NCBI GenBank assembly: GCA_017558505.1
Contig: JAFYUM010000033.1
Coordinates: 38,271 to 102,270 of the forward strand
Origin: Ruminococcus sp.
GTDB lineage: Bacteria > Bacillota > Clostridia > Oscillospirales > Ruminococcaceae
Reading direction: 5' to 3'
Length of the DNA stretch: 64,000 bases
Shown here: in pieces, positions 44,243 through 52,781 of the stretch
Layout of the letters: every line of letters starts with the position of its first letter
How positions within the stretch are numbered: position 1 is the first letter of the stretch
Made by a program: the position numbers and the translations under genes
Notes under the pieces: model-generated
Told to the model about the DNA's origin: nothing
Databases searched by the model: none
The model's input: only the letters and a program-made list of their open reading frames with translations

Positions 44243-45109
44243 ATGAAAAAGAAAACTATTCGCATTCTGGCGGTTGCTGTGGCAGCCGCCCTCCTTTTTG
44301 GGGGAGCATATCTTCTCACAAGAGATGACATTGCACAGAAAATTGCAGAGAATGATCTGACACCCTTTATGCCGTCTGTAATTATGCAGGATGCTCTGGC
44401 ATATGCACCGACAGAGTCTGTAACGACTACTACAGGTACACGCACTTCTGAAACGACATCTGAGGAAGGTACGACAAGCTCCACAACATCGGAAACTGTT
44501 CCAAGTGTGCAGGAAAATGTTCTGTCACCTGAAATCTGTGAAGAACTGAAAGAACAGGCAAAGGAATTGCATGAAACCTATCCCGATGCCATCGGTTGGA
44601 TCTATATCCCCGATACAAGCATCAACTACCCGATTATGCAGGGTGATGACAATGATTTCTATCTTACCCACGGCACGGACGGACGCAGTCTGAAATGCGG
44701 ATGTATTGAGCTTGATTACCGCTGTGAAAGCAGATTTCAGAATAACTTCAATATCCTGTACGGTCACAACATGAAGAACGGCAGTATGTTTGCCAATGTG
44801 TGCAGATTCAAGGAAAAGAGTTACTATGACTGTCATCCCTACGGCTTGTTGTATACATCTGACGCTGTGTACAGATTGGACTTTTTCTCTGTGGCTTTGA
44901 CGGATTGGCACGACAAAATCTACAATGGCTATCGTGAAGTATCCGAATGGATTCCCAGACTCAAGGAGATTTCACGAATCTATGAAAATGTAGAACTGAC
45001 GGAACAGGACAGACTTGTACTGCTTTCAACCTGTTCCTATGAATTCAAAAACGCCAGAACTGTGCTGACAGGCAGGCTGGCGGAAATGGAGGGTGATATG
45101 AATGAATAA
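44243..45109 (+). CDS. srtB: Class B sortase with Thr-rich linker
   Basis: A 288-aa membrane transpeptidase. Membrane helix 7-25, a Thr/Ser-rich linker (58-88) unusual for a sortase, then the SrtB domain (about 105-280): WIYIPDTSINYPIMQ, catalytic H175 (YGHNMKNGSMF), C264 (LSTCSYEF) and R272 (NARTVL). The spacing of Cys and Arg is that of class B. It follows the CnaB protein, its likely substrate, and overlaps the DUF3852 gene by 8 nt. Class B sortases of this context are frequent in Tn1549-like conjugative elements. Confidence 0.9.
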   Translation: MKKKTIRILAVAVAAALLFGGAYLLTRDDIAQKIAENDLTPFMPSVIMQDALAYAPTESVTTTTGTRTSETTSEEGTTSSTTSETVPSVQENVLSPEICEELKEQAKELHETYPDAIGWIYIPDTSINYPIMQGDDNDFYLTHGTDGRSLKCGCIELDYRCESRFQNNFNILYGHNMKNGSMFANVCRFKEKSYYDCHPYGLLYTSDAVYRLDFFSVALTDWHDKIYNGYREVSEWIPRLKEISRIYENVELTEQDRLVLLSTCSYEFKNARTVLTGRLAEMEGDMNE

Positions 45110-45449
45110 GCTCACAAAAATCAAAAACAAGGTCATTGCGACGGTCATCAGCTCTATGGCGATTGCAAATATGATGGCGATGACCGCCTACGCAGAGGGT
45201 GATGTGTCCGGTGCAATCCAGTCCACATGGAATGACGCAAAGTCCCAGATCAAGTCCATTGTGAACAACGTTGTGTTCCCCGTACTGGATGTCGTACTCG
45301 TAATTCTGCTGTTCGTCAAGATTGGAACGCTCTATATGGAGTATCGCAAGCACGGACAGTTCGAGTGGACGCCGGTGGCAATCATCTTCGGATGTTTGCT
45401 GTTTACGCTGACAGCACCGCTGTATATCTGGAGTGTGGTAAACATCTAA
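45102..45449 (+). CDS. DUF3852-like small membrane protein (VirB2/TrbC-like)
   Basis: A 115-aa protein with a signal-like N terminus (ending AMTAYAEG), then SGAIQSTWNDAKSQIKSIVN and two membrane helices (VVFPVLDVVLVILLFVKI and IIFGCLLFTLTAPLYIWSV) joined by YRKHGQFEW. This matches DUF3852, a conserved component of conjugative elements in Firmicutes with VirB2 pilin-like topology. In complete elements transfer ATPase and coupling-protein genes follow; here two terminators and an unrelated minus-strand operon follow, so the transfer operon is cut off. Confidence 0.78.
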   Translation: MNKLTKIKNKVIATVISSMAIANMMAMTAYAEGDVSGAIQSTWNDAKSQIKSIVNNVVFPVLDVVLVILLFVKIGTLYMEYRKHGQFEWTPVAIIFGCLLFTLTAPLYIWSVVNI

Positions 45450-45453
45450 TTAC

Positions 45454-45475
45454 AAGCCCGGTTTCCGGGCTTTAC
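45454..45475 (+). terminator. Terminator after the DUF3852 gene
   Basis: AAGCCCGG pairs with CCGGGCTT around TTT, followed by a short T/A tail. It directly follows the stop codon. Confidence 0.7.
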
Positions 45476-45507
45476 ATAAAAAGCAGCAAGAGTTTCCCCT
45501 TGCTGCT
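45476..45507 (-). terminator. Terminator of the carboxypeptidase operon
   Basis: AGCAGCAAG (45482-45490) pairs with CTTGCTGCT (45499-45507); on the minus strand a T run follows the stem. Confidence 0.75.
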
Positions 45508-45511
45508 CATG

Positions 45512-46738
45512 TTATAGCATATTCACCAGTTCATGTATCACTTCATATCGTCCGGTATTGCTTTGACAGCCTGCCACAATTGCGATGTAGTCCGTTCCAT
45601 TTCTGTTGATCACTGCAATCAGACAATTTCCTGCAAGCGGCGTTGTTCCTGTTTTCAGACCGATGGCATCGGGCAGATAGTATGAGCTATCCGGATGAAG
45701 CAGGGAATTGGTGTTCGTCCAGGTAATATTTTCGCCTGAAGCAAAAACAACGTATTTACTTCTGCTGGATGCAATATTGCGAATTTCCTCCAACTGCATA
45801 GCATGGGCAGAAATCTTTGCAAGATCATAGATTGTTGTGTGCTGCTGTGCGTGATCCCATCCATCAGGAGTGACAAAATAACTGTTAGAAGCTCCGAGCT
45901 GAATGGCGTAGTCATTCAGCAGCTGAACGAAATAAGCAACTGCATCGGCGTCACTCATGCTCCAATCCCCCGAAACATCTCTTGCAACATTCACCGCAAC
46001 TGCATATGCAGCATCGTTGCCAGAACACATCAGCATACCTGTAAGCAAATCACGCAGTTTCAGCCTGTGACCTGCTTTTATCAGACAAAGGCTTGAACCT
46101 TTCGGCACAAGATTCTGCTCACTTCCGACCGTGTACACGGTATCGGGTGAGATGTAGTGCAGAGCAGTACAGGCGGTCAGCACCTTTGTCATACTTGCAG
46201 GATGAATATAGGAATCTGCGGAGTTCTCATAAATGCATTCCAGAGAATCGGCTCTATACAGACCTGCATAGGGTGCGGAAACAGAGGCAGACTGTTGAAC
46301 TGTTGTACTTGCCTGCGTGGTTGAAGCAGTCGTTGTTTCTGTTTTGGTGATTGTGGTTGTAACCGTGGTTTCTTTTGTGGAAGTAACTGCTGGCGTGGTC
46401 AGAATGACTTCCGATTCTAATGAATTTGTAGTCTGGTATCCTGAAGCCTCGGTATGTGAGGGCATCTGTGTGATAATCGCAGGAGTGGTTGCTGCTGATG
46501 TAAGGGATGCGGATTCAAGAGAAGATGAGGCTGAAGTCTGTGCGGTTGTGGATTGTGTGACAGCAGTAGTGATAACAGCCGAAGTTGATGTTGATTCAGC
46601 AGTAGCTTGTGATTCTGCTTCTACTTCAATTACCGCATTAACCGTTTCTGCTGTACTGTTTTCCGTGGCATTGCCACAACCCACTGCAAGACACAGCAGG
46701 CTGCAGCAAAGGAAAAGCGTTGTGATTCTGTGTTTCAT
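45512..46738 (-). CDS. D-alanyl-D-alanine carboxypeptidase lipoprotein
   Basis: A 408-aa low-molecular-weight penicillin-binding protein of the DacA/peptidase S11 type. The lipobox LAVGC places the lipidated Cys at 21; residues 25-155 form a Ser/Thr-rich linker. Active-site motifs: S182-M-T-K185, S239-G-N241 and K362-T-G. The enzyme trims the terminal D-Ala from peptidoglycan pentapeptides. It lies 11 nt downstream of an ECF anti-sigma gene in one operon, so it is probably induced by an envelope signal. Trimming D-Ala-D-Ala would also lower vancomycin binding; no van genes are seen. Confidence 0.92.
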   Translation of the reverse strand: MKHRITTLFLCCSLLCLAVGCGNATENSTAETVNAVIEVEAESQATAESTSTSAVITTAVTQSTTAQTSASSSLESASLTSAATTPAIITQMPSHTEASGYQTTNSLESEVILTTPAVTSTKETTVTTTITKTETTTASTTQASTTVQQSASVSAPYAGLYRADSLECIYENSADSYIHPASMTKVLTACTALHYISPDTVYTVGSEQNLVPKGSSLCLIKAGHRLKLRDLLTGMLMCSGNDAAYAVAVNVARDVSGDWSMSDADAVAYFVQLLNDYAIQLGASNSYFVTPDGWDHAQQHTTIYDLAKISAHAMQLEEIRNIASSRSKYVVFASGENITWTNTNSLLHPDSSYYLPDAIGLKTGTTPLAGNCLIAVINRNGTDYIAIVAGCQSNTGRYEVIHELVNML

Positions 46739-46749
46739 AAAAATCCTTT

Positions 46750-47790
46750 CTATTGCCCGAACATCTTTCTCATAATTTCATTGTCCGCTTCTGATAAGAA
46801 ATAATGCCCCGAAATGTATCCTGTTCCAAGATTGGGCTGATAGGTCAAAGCCATAGTAAGTCCGTTTTTCAGAACAATGGTCGTTTCTATATCAACATGA
46901 TGGTCATCATTTTTCTGCCAGTATTCCTCTCTTGCTTCATTCATCCAGTCCGGATCACCCGACAATGCACTTTCATGTACATAGGGCTTCAGATTCGTTG
47001 TGATATCGAAAAAGGCTTGAATACTTGATGTTTCCTTAATGACGCCTTTATACGCTGTTATAATCAGTGCTCCATCGGACTTTCTGATCTCGTAGTCGAT
47101 TCGCTCAATATCATTGGCAGAAAGAACATGGAACACATTGTACTCATCGGCATAGCTGAAGCCTTCCTCTGTAAACCACATAAAACGGAACAAACTGCAA
47201 TGCCCATTTCCACGGACGATAATCATCGCTTCACAATTGACAGGCTTGTAGTAAAACACCTCGCAGCCTGCAAGAGTAGGCTCCTGCGAACAGGGAGTGG
47301 AAAGAACATCCTCCGAGTGCGGCCCGATCTCCGTGATCGTACCAAGTGATTCTCCGAAATCCGATTCCTGCAAAGTACCATTAATTCCATAGAAAGCGTA
47401 TTCACTTTCAGGAATCTGATCATAAAGGCGGTTGCCTTGCAGTATGACATCTACATGATGCAGCTCGTCTTCGCCATAAGCATCTGAATCGTGATCTTTT
47501 GTAATTGTAGATGCAAAAGCAGACAGCAGAATCTGCTGTTTCTGGACATCGGATGCAGTGCTGTTTTCGGTTGCTGAGATTTCCGATGTTGACGGAGAAA
47601 TCGGAACAATGTGTGTGTTGATGCTGTGATGGATTCCCAAGCCTGCAGTGGCTAACAAACAGAAGCAAACGGCAATCGAACCATATCTCAGAATGGGTCT
47701 GATGACAGACCTTTTCTTTGGAAACTCCGCAGCTTCCGCAAAACGCTCATCAATATCGCCAAGCAAATACATCAAACGATTCTGTTTCAT
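46750..47790 (-). CDS. Probable anti-sigma factor, single membrane pass
   Basis: A 346-aa protein. A short cytosolic N terminus (MKQNRLMYLLGDIDERFAEA), a membrane helix (about 33-55, YGSIAVCFCLLATAGLGI) and a long extracellular part without a recognised domain. It overlaps the sigma gene by ATGA and precedes the carboxypeptidase. The N-terminal DIDE segment is also seen as DIDDD in the paralogous protein at 52778, which suggests a shared sigma-binding motif. The sensed signal is unknown. Confidence 0.75.
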   Translation of the reverse strand: MKQNRLMYLLGDIDERFAEAAEFPKKRSVIRPILRYGSIAVCFCLLATAGLGIHHSINTHIVPISPSTSEISATENSTASDVQKQQILLSAFASTITKDHDSDAYGEDELHHVDVILQGNRLYDQIPESEYAFYGINGTLQESDFGESLGTITEIGPHSEDVLSTPCSQEPTLAGCEVFYYKPVNCEAMIIVRGNGHCSLFRFMWFTEEGFSYADEYNVFHVLSANDIERIDYEIRKSDGALIITAYKGVIKETSSIQAFFDITTNLKPYVHESALSGDPDWMNEAREEYWQKNDDHHVDIETTIVLKNGLTMALTYQPNLGTGYISGHYFLSEADNEIMRKMFGQ

Positions 47791-48344
47791 AAATAAATCC
47801 CTTCTTTTTCAAGCATATCCTTCAGTTTACGTCTTGCACGAAATAACAGAACTGTTACCTTATTTTCGGAGATACCGTACCCCTCGGCGATTTCTTGAAT
47901 GGAGTTCATGTACCAGTATCGTCGAACAAATACATTGCACATCTCTTTCGGAAGTGTTTCCAGAAACCTGTTAAGCAGATCTTTGATTGCGAGATCCTCT
48001 GCAACTCTTTCACCGATGTTGTCTGAAACGCAATCCAAAAGCTCGTCCAGACAGAGATGCATCTGACCGTTGCCACGCTTTTCGGCAGTTCGCTTTTCAT
48101 AGCGGTTCAGCGATAGATTACGGGTAATTTTCCCAAGAAACGTCCTGAGATGATTAGGACGATGCGGCGGCATGGCATTCCACGCTCTGAAATAGGTATC
48201 ATTCACGCATTCCTCTGATTCGCCGGCATCCTGCAGAATGCCGTGAGCAATGTAGTAACAGTATGATCCGTACTTGTCAGCAGTTTCAGATATGGCTTGT
48301 TCGGAACGATTCCAGTACAATTCGATGATTTCTTTGTCATCCAT
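47787..48344 (-). CDS. ECF sigma factor
   Basis: A 185-aa ECF sigma of the Clostridial type that begins MDDKEIIELYWNRSEQAISE. Region 2 contains ECVNDTYFRAWNAMPPHRPN and KITRNLSLNRYEK; region 4 contains RRYWYMNSIQEIAEGYGISE with the recognition helix NKVTVLLFRARRKL. AAAGGAG precedes ATG 48344; the longer frame from 48380 is not supported. About half its residues match the sigma at 52227. It heads a sigma/anti-sigma/carboxypeptidase operon. Confidence 0.9.
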   Translation of the reverse strand: MDDKEIIELYWNRSEQAISETADKYGSYCYYIAHGILQDAGESEECVNDTYFRAWNAMPPHRPNHLRTFLGKITRNLSLNRYEKRTAEKRGNGQMHLCLDELLDCVSDNIGERVAEDLAIKDLLNRFLETLPKEMCNVFVRRYWYMNSIQEIAEGYGISENKVTVLLFRARRKLKDMLEKEGIYL

Positions 48345-48423
48345 ATCGTTATGCTCCTTTCCGGCTAAAAGGCCTTTCACTATAATACACCGAATTTGTG
48401 GGTGAGAGATTACAAGGTTAAAG

Positions 48424-48460
48424 AAAAAATTAGTCCTGCAAGAAATAATCTCACAGGACT
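48424..48460 (-). terminator. Terminator of the kinase/ABC transporter operon
   Basis: AGTCCTG and CAGGACT (48454-48460 and 48432-48438 in reverse) form a stem followed by AATTTTTT on the minus strand, right after the histidine kinase stop. Confidence 0.8.
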
Positions 48461-48465
48461 AGAAA

Positions 48466-49344
48466 TTAGAAGTGAATTGTAATTATCAGCATATCATTAT
48501 CATAACTTGCTGTGATCGTGCCATCCATCCGTTCTGTCAGCAGTTTGGCGATGGAAAGCCCCAAACCAGTGGATTTTCTTGCGGAATCCACAGTATAGAA
48601 ACGGTCGAACAGCTTGCTGACTTCAACTGTGGAGAGTTCTTTTGCAGTGTTTGAAAAAGTAATCGTTCCGTCCTGCTGCAAGCGAACAAACAAATCTCCA
48701 TCGCTGTATTTGATTGCATTATTGAGGATGTTGCTGAAAATTCTGGTAACGGCTGAGGAATCAAGAGTACGCTGAACTGCATCTGAAGGAATGGTGATGT
48801 CAGGCGCAATGCCTTTTAATTTCAATTCACCTTCAAAGGAAAGCAGCGTTTCCTCCAATAGACGATTGAGGCTGAGAGATTCATAGGATAGTGCAGGCAT
48901 GGAAGAAATGATGGAATAGCGGAACAGTTCTTCTGTCAGTTCCTTCATGGCTTCTGAACGGTTGCGGATTTGTGCAACATATCTTTCTGTATCTTCCGGC
49001 AAGTCCTGTTTTTCTATCAGGTCAAGGTAACCGCATATAGCAGTCAAAGGAGTACGGAGATCATGAGAGATATTTGTTACCGCTTCTTTCAGTTCACGAT
49101 CTCCATCACTATATTGCTTTTTGATTTTTCGAAGCTTGGTTAGTTGGAGATTGATTGCTTTTGCAAAACGAATAACTGTTTTATCGCCGGAAGAAACCGA
49201 AATCTGAACATTGGTATCCTCTGATAAACAGTTTTCAAAGTCTGTGTAAATTTCCTCCATGCTTTTTTTGAGCAAGTATATCTTGACAGACAAAAACAAA
49301 GCGATGACTGCAAGAATGATACACAGAATCCAAAGCAAAAGCAT
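48466..49344 (-). CDS. Sensor histidine kinase (HisKA)
   Basis: A 292-aa membrane kinase with one N-terminal helix (3-22) and almost no outer loop, then a HAMP-like helical linker (about 25-85), the phosphoacceptor H94 (ISHDLRTPLTAI) and a catalytic ATPase domain with NNAIKYS (N box), DRFYTVDSARKSTGLGLSIAKLL (F and G boxes). The lack of a sensing domain suggests that it reads the state of the neighbouring ABC transporter, as BceS-type kinases do. It is last in the transporter operon; the partner regulator lies upstream. Confidence 0.9.
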   Translation of the reverse strand: MLLLWILCIILAVIALFLSVKIYLLKKSMEEIYTDFENCLSEDTNVQISVSSGDKTVIRFAKAINLQLTKLRKIKKQYSDGDRELKEAVTNISHDLRTPLTAICGYLDLIEKQDLPEDTERYVAQIRNRSEAMKELTEELFRYSIISSMPALSYESLSLNRLLEETLLSFEGELKLKGIAPDITIPSDAVQRTLDSSAVTRIFSNILNNAIKYSDGDLFVRLQQDGTITFSNTAKELSTVEVSKLFDRFYTVDSARKSTGLGLSIAKLLTERMDGTITASYDNDMLIITIHF

Positions 49345-49357
49345 ATTTTTCCTCCCT

Positions 49358-50305
49358 CTATTTTAATTCTTTCTTACGGAAACCAATGTATCCGATACTG
49401 ATTGCCAAAATCAGCAGTATGCAGGAGTAAAGCAGATTGGAATCAAAATTATCCACTGTCTCTTCGGTGATTTCGTTATCGCCGATCACCTGATCCCACA
49501 ACTCTTCGCCGGTCATTCCTAATTCAGGAGCGAGTTCGTTTACAAAATAGTAGTATCCATGCCAATCCATATTGAAGTAAACAAAATCGATAATGTGACC
49601 ATAGGGCGAAAGATTGTAAATCGTTTCGTAAATCACACGTTTCGTTCCGCCAACATAAGTCGGATTATCAATCAGATACTCAGAACCTTCCACTTTTTCT
49701 TCCCTGTATCGGATGTTTCCGTTTTCATCGATCCATTCTGTGTTAATTGTTTCATACTGTTCAATATATTGCGGCTGTGACAATTCACCATAGAGGCGCT
49801 GGCAGCCTATCCACATTGATAATACAAGGAAGATGTTTGCAATTGCAATTATTGCCTGCTGTGAGAATAAACAACTGATGGTTACAAAGACGGCAGCAAG
49901 CCCCATATTGAGCAAAACATAATCAATGAATATCTTTACGATCAGAGAAGTCGGCAGCAACGGTACTTCATACCAGTTGAACAGAATAAAAAATAACCCA
50001 CACAAGAAATACAGAACAAATGCAATTCCGACTCCCGAAATCAATTCAGAAAGAAAAATACTGCCCTTGCTGTGACCGACAATCGTCTTGTTCTTGAAAA
50101 TACCTTCTTTGAACTCTTTGCCGACAATCCATGAAATCATGATTGCATGAACAAGCATTTGACCGAGAACCATTGCATCATCATAATAAGTGGTTCTTGC
50201 ACTATGAGCGATACTGATGCCAAGACCTAAAGTGAGGACAACAGCGATCCAAAAAATGATGCTACGGGTATATCTGCGTATGCAGGCACGAAGCAGTTTA
50301 GTCAT
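49358..50305 (-). CDS. ABC-2 type transporter permease
   Basis: A 315-aa membrane protein with six predicted helices. An N-terminal helix (about 17-35) is followed by a cytosolic loop (EFKEGIFKNKTIVGHSKGS) like that of lantibiotic-immunity and bacitracin permeases (ABC-2 fold), three further helices, a long extracellular loop (about 170-285) and a last helix near the C terminus. It overlaps the ATPase gene by 8 nt. The pair probably exports or expels a peptide antibiotic; the specific drug cannot be read. Confidence 0.85.
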   Translation of the reverse strand: MTKLLRACIRRYTRSIIFWIAVVLTLGLGISIAHSARTTYYDDAMVLGQMLVHAIMISWIVGKEFKEGIFKNKTIVGHSKGSIFLSELISGVGIAFVLYFLCGLFFILFNWYEVPLLPTSLIVKIFIDYVLLNMGLAAVFVTISCLFSQQAIIAIANIFLVLSMWIGCQRLYGELSQPQYIEQYETINTEWIDENGNIRYREEKVEGSEYLIDNPTYVGGTKRVIYETIYNLSPYGHIIDFVYFNMDWHGYYYFVNELAPELGMTGEELWDQVIGDNEITEETVDNFDSNLLYSCILLILAISIGYIGFRKKELK

Positions 50306-51212
50306 TGTGATTACCTCCTACAAGATTGATAAAATAGTTTTCAAGACTTTCGTCCTGTTCATGTGAGGAAATAATGTCACAATTTTCTTTTGCAAGTGAG
50401 AGTACCAGATTTGAAAGATTAAACCTTCCATAAACATTTGCCGTATGATCCGATAAAATCTCATATTCGATGCCTTCCGCATCCAGAACACGTGCAAGAG
50501 CAGCTGTACTTGTAACTTCAAGGTAAACACATTTTCTGCATACATTATCTAATTCATCTGCGCTGATTTCCTTTACCAGATGTCCCTTATCAATGAAGCC
50601 ATAGTGTGTGGCAAGACGTGCAAGTTCATCGAGAATGTGGCTTGATATCAACACGGTAATCTGAAATTCACGATTCAGCTTCAGGATCAATTCTCTTAAT
50701 TCGATAATACCCTGTGGATCTAGACCGTTAATCGGTTCGTCGAGTATCAAGAAATCCGGATTGCCAACAAGAGCAACTGCGATGCCAAGTCTTTGCTTCA
50801 TACCAAGAGAAAAGTTTCTGGCTTTCTTTTTACCTGTGTGATTCAGTCCCACCAATTTCAGTATATCTGGGACAGAGTCATAGGTCGGTACACCGAGAAT
50901 CAGACACTGCTGCTTCAGATTATCCTCCGCAGTCATATCCATATAGATCGCTGGTGTTTCCACAACAGCTCCCATTCTGCGACGTGATTTACAAATTGAC
51001 TTTGCCGTGTTTTTTACACCGCAAATCGAATAACTACCTTTTGTTGGCTCCTGTAATCCACAAACAACACGAATCAAAGTAGTTTTACCGGCTCCGTTTT
51101 TTCCGACCAGTCCGTAAATAGCTCCTTTGGGAATATGAATGGATAATTCATCTAAGGACTTGAATTTCCCATATTTTTTCGTTAGGTTATGTGTAGTAAG
51201 CACATATTCCAT
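50298..51212 (-). CDS. ABC transporter ATP-binding protein (BcrA/lantibiotic-immunity type)
   Basis: A 304-aa ATPase. Walker A GLVGKNGAGKTTLIRVV (residues 35-51), Q-loop near residue 88, signature NFSLGMKQRLGIA, Walker B FLILDEPINGLDP, and H-loop LISSHIL are all intact. The last 80 residues are the C-terminal extension usual in the bacitracin-resistance/lantibiotic-immunity group. It is the first gene of the transporter operon, with AAAGGAGG before the start and a repeat-bearing promoter at 51245-51301. Confidence 0.92.
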   Translation of the reverse strand: MEYVLTTHNLTKKYGKFKSLDELSIHIPKGAIYGLVGKNGAGKTTLIRVVCGLQEPTKGSYSICGVKNTAKSICKSRRRMGAVVETPAIYMDMTAEDNLKQQCLILGVPTYDSVPDILKLVGLNHTGKKKARNFSLGMKQRLGIAVALVGNPDFLILDEPINGLDPQGIIELRELILKLNREFQITVLISSHILDELARLATHYGFIDKGHLVKEISADELDNVCRKCVYLEVTSTAALARVLDAEGIEYEILSDHTANVYGRFNLSNLVLSLAKENCDIISSHEQDESLENYFINLVGGNHND

Positions 51213-51244
51213 ACAAATTGCCTCCTTTGTTCTTTAGTATCTGC

Positions 51245-51301
51245 ATTATAACATCAAATTGTAAAGACAGCAGTAAAGAAAAAGGTAAAGATTTTGTAAA
51301 G
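51245..51301 (-). promoter_or_regulatory. Response-regulator-type promoter with four GTAAAG repeats
   Basis: A -10 box TATAAT (minus strand, 51245-51250) has no good -35 box. Instead GTAAAG (CTTTAC on the minus strand) occurs at 51261, 51273, 51285 and 51296, spaced 12, 12 and 11 bp, so all lie on one face of the helix. Phased direct repeats over the -35 region are the usual binding pattern of OmpR-type regulators acting as activators. The likely binder is encoded right beside it (51304-51969). Confidence 0.7.
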
Positions 51302-51303
51302 AT

Positions 51304-51969
51304 CTAATCTGTAACCAGCTTATACCCAATCCCCCAGACCGCTTCGATCATATTTTTGCCGCTCACTTCCCGTAACTTCACACGCAGATTGCTGATATGC
51401 TGTTTTAGTGAATCCTCGGTACAGTCTGGCGTATCAAAAGCAATTCTATCAAGTATCGTCGATTTTGAGATAGCGTGATCTGGATTGGCTATCAGCAGCT
51501 TGAGAATGGCATACTCTGTTTTGGTGATTTTAAGCGGTGTACTGTCAAAGGTTACTTCATGCGACTGCTCGTTCAGCAGGAGCTTTCCTACAGATAACAT
51601 TCCTATTTGCCTGACACTTTCAGTTTTTCGAAACTGTACAGCAATTCTTGCAAGAAGCTCCTTAGTATCAAAGGGCTTTGTGATGTAATCGGACGCACCA
51701 TTCATAAGTAGTTCAACCTTATGGTCAACATCTATTTTTGCACTGACCACAATGACAGGTATGTCTTTTACATGAGGAAGGATTGCTTCACCGGATAACC
51801 CTGGAAGCATCAGATCAAGCAGTATCAGGTCAGGAGAGTTGTTGGAAAGCAAGTACATCGTCTCTGTACCGGAATACGCACGCAGAACATGATAGCCCTC
51901 CTTGTGCAGAACCTCCTCAAGCATATCCCCGATATGTACATCATCATCAATCACTGCGATTGTTTTCAT
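51304..51969 (-). CDS. OmpR-family response regulator
   Basis: A 221-aa two-component regulator. Receiver domain 1-115: acidic pocket D8-D9, phosphorylation site D52 (LLDLMLPG), S/T77 region and K98 (TKPFD). A winged-helix DNA-binding domain follows (about 125-221; LKITKTEYAILKLL, SNLRVKLREVSGKN, WGIGYKLV). It is transcribed from its own promoter and lies upstream of the transporter/kinase operon, which would supply the cognate kinase. Confidence 0.93.
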   Translation of the reverse strand: MKTIAVIDDDVHIGDMLEEVLHKEGYHVLRAYSGTETMYLLSNNSPDLILLDLMLPGLSGEAILPHVKDIPVIVVSAKIDVDHKVELLMNGASDYITKPFDTKELLARIAVQFRKTESVRQIGMLSVGKLLLNEQSHEVTFDSTPLKITKTEYAILKLLIANPDHAISKSTILDRIAFDTPDCTEDSLKQHISNLRVKLREVSGKNMIEAVWGIGYKLVTD

Positions 51970-52034
51970 GATAACCTCCGTTCCGTTTCAAACAGCCTTG
52001 AACAAGCTGAAATATACAATCAAAATTCATTCTT

Positions 52035-52063
52035 ATTATACCATATAATTCGTGATTTTTCAA
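52035..52063 (-). promoter_or_regulatory. Promoter of the response regulator gene
   Basis: On the minus strand TTGAAA (52058-52063), 17-bp spacer, TATAAT (52035-52040). Confidence 0.7.
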
Positions 52064-52103
52064 GTTCTGTGACGTATTAGGAGTATGGCTTGCTGCAACA
52101 TGA

Positions 52104-52132
52104 TTGAAAACCAAACCGAAAAGTGGTATAAT
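52104..52132 (+). promoter_or_regulatory. Promoter of the second ECF sigma operon
   Basis: TTGAAA (52104-52109), 17-bp spacer, TATAAT (52127-52132); divergent from the response-regulator promoter. Confidence 0.65.
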
Positions 52133-52226
52133 TTTGAAAAGATTATGATTTTCATAAGACCAACAGCATGCAAAAACGTACTTAATAGATGAAAGCGCTT
52201 TCAGGCTAAAGAAGGAGGTGAACAGC

Positions 52227-52781
52227 ATGGATGATCAGAAGATTATAGATCTCTACTTTGACAGAAATGAACAGGCAATTACGGAAACAGATGTGAAATA
52301 CGGTAGGCTCTGTCACAGTATTGCATACAACATTCTGAGTAATCGTGAAGATTCCGAAGAATGTGTCAATGATACATATATTGGGGTATGGAATGCCATT
52401 CCCCCTACAAGACCAAACAACTTTATGGCTTTTGTTTGCAGAATTGCAAGAAATTTGTCTTTGAAGCGGTTGGAGTTTCTGAAACGTGAAAAAAGGTCAG
52501 CGGATGTAATTTTGTCCTTGGATGAGCTTTCGGCTGTATTGCCTGATGAGCGATATGCTCCCGATGTAAGCGACGAGGATGTCGGTAGGCTGATCAGTCA
52601 GTTCCTACGCACACAAAAAGAAGATGTTCGAAATGTATTTATCCGCAAATATTATTTCTTTGATTCAGTCAAGGAAATTGCAGAGCGTTATTCCTTTACC
52701 GAAAGTAAGGTGAAGAACATGTTGTTCTACACCCGAAATAAACTGAAAGACTATCTGATTAAGGAGGGCGTTGAAATATGA
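52227..52781 (+). CDS. ECF sigma factor
   Basis: A 184-aa ECF sigma, paralogous to the one at 47787. Region 2: EECVNDTYIGVWNAIPPTRPN and RIARNLSLKRLEF; region 4: NVFIRKYYFFDSVKEIAERY with ESKVKNMLFYTRNKLKDYL. GAAGGAGGTG precedes ATG 52227. The two sigmas share the SE/NEQAI-x-ET opening, suggesting that they see related signals. It overlaps its anti-sigma gene by ATGA. Confidence 0.9.
   Translation: MDDQKIIDLYFDRNEQAITETDVKYGRLCHSIAYNILSNREDSEECVNDTYIGVWNAIPPTRPNNFMAFVCRIARNLSLKRLEFLKREKRSADVILSLDELSAVLPDERYAPDVSDEDVGRLISQFLRTQKEDVRNVFIRKYYFFDSVKEIAERYSFTESKVKNMLFYTRNKLKDYLIKEGVEI

Noticed and set aside
19119..45449. A complete integrative conjugative element
   Set aside because: No relaxase, VirD4, VirB4 or intact dedicated integrase outside the RIT trio is visible in the window.
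45512..46738. Beta-lactamase
   Set aside because: SxxK, SxN and KTG motifs with the lipoprotein form and operon context fit a D-Ala-D-Ala carboxypeptidase.
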